Positions 6,658 to 6,793 of a stretch of 6,793 nt of DNA are shown piece after piece (position 1 is the first letter of the stretch; every line of letters begins with the position of its first letter). The notes under the pieces were generated by a model. The model saw only the letters and a program-made list of their open reading frames with translations. It was not told the origin of the DNA and made no database searches. The translations under genes were made by a program, and so were the position numbers. Source of the stretch: Pseudomonadota bacterium (lineage in GTDB: Bacteria; Pseudomonadota; Gammaproteobacteria; Burkholderiales; Casimicrobiaceae); assembly GCA_029571495.1 (NCBI GenBank), contig JAKPSO010000620.1:1-6793 (forward strand), written 5' to 3'.

Positions 6658-6793
6658 ACTGGATGTGGCTGAAATTTGCGATTGCGAACACGCTGCGAAA
6701 TCGGCGGCGTTCGTTGGTCACAGTGACGATCGCCGCACTGGGAACGGCCGCGATTTTGCTCGCGGGTGGCTTTGCGCTCTTCACCTATGAATC
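6654..6793 (+). CDS. FtsX-like ABC permease, N-terminal fragment cut by window end
   Basis: Only the first 46 residues or so are present. They read MNWMWLKFAIANTLRNRRRS, then LVTVTIAALGTAAILLAGGF and ALFTYES. A short amphipathic lead, the N-x-LRN-RR-S basic patch and the following hydrophobic helix are the typical start of MacB/LolC/FtsX-type permeases. The ATG at 6654 overlaps the ATPase stop (ATGA, 6654-6657), and GGGAG at 6643-6647 lies 6 bases upstream as Shine-Dalgarno. The frame is open to the window end. With the ATPase it would form the inner-membrane transporter. Whether it is a MacB-type exporter or a LolC/E-type extractor depends on the missing part. Confidence 0.88.
   Translation, partial: MNWMWLKFAIANTLRNRRRSLVTVTIAALGTAAILLAGGFALFTYE

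Noticed and set aside
6320..6784. Minus-strand frame of 154 residues opposite the ABC ATPase and permease start
   Set aside because: It is fully antisense to an intact ABC ATPase and the permease start, and is Arg/Ala-rich without motifs.

Overview
The window looks like a chromosomal segment of a moderately GC-rich proteobacterium. PanB (for example its CSGQVLVL and RFVKNFMQG segments), the RdgB homologue (KSDADNNAKL) and the YceH-family protein all resemble betaproteobacterial versions, most like Burkholderiales. That placement is from memory of the families, not from a search. Coding density is high: all intergenic gaps are under 200 bases, and no RNA gene, insertion sequence, CRISPR array or attachment site is visible.

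Layout. (1) Positions 1-2118, plus strand: the 3' part of a gene already open at the window edge. It encodes the C-terminal half of a SIR2-like domain, a 24-residue tandem duplication, and a very regular array of 44-residue TPR-like repeats. (2) Positions 2145-5142, minus strand, read from right to left: rdgB (house-cleaning nucleotide pyrophosphatase), a secreted cysteine-containing protein of unknown function, a YceH/DUF480 winged-helix protein, and panB (pantothenate synthesis). The first three are tightly linked (ATGA overlap, then a 5-base gap); panB follows after 111 bases. (3) Positions 5327-6793, plus strand, divergent from rdgB: a small exported TPR-like protein, a LolD/MacB-type ABC ATPase, and the start of an FtsX-like permease. 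Both junctions are ATGA overlaps, so this is almost certainly one transcription unit.

How the genes work together. The 184-base gap at 5143-5326 separates the two divergent units and should hold both promoters, though no convincing -35/-10 pair is visible. The minus-strand unit combines unrelated housekeeping functions. The plus-strand unit looks like an envelope export or lipoprotein-handling ABC system with a dedicated periplasmic or lipoprotein partner.

The most interesting item is the SIR2-like/TPR protein. Many SIR2-like domains fused to sensor repeats are NAD-depleting anti-phage effectors. Here the NAD-binding N-terminal half lies outside the window, so a defence role is an inference from architecture only.
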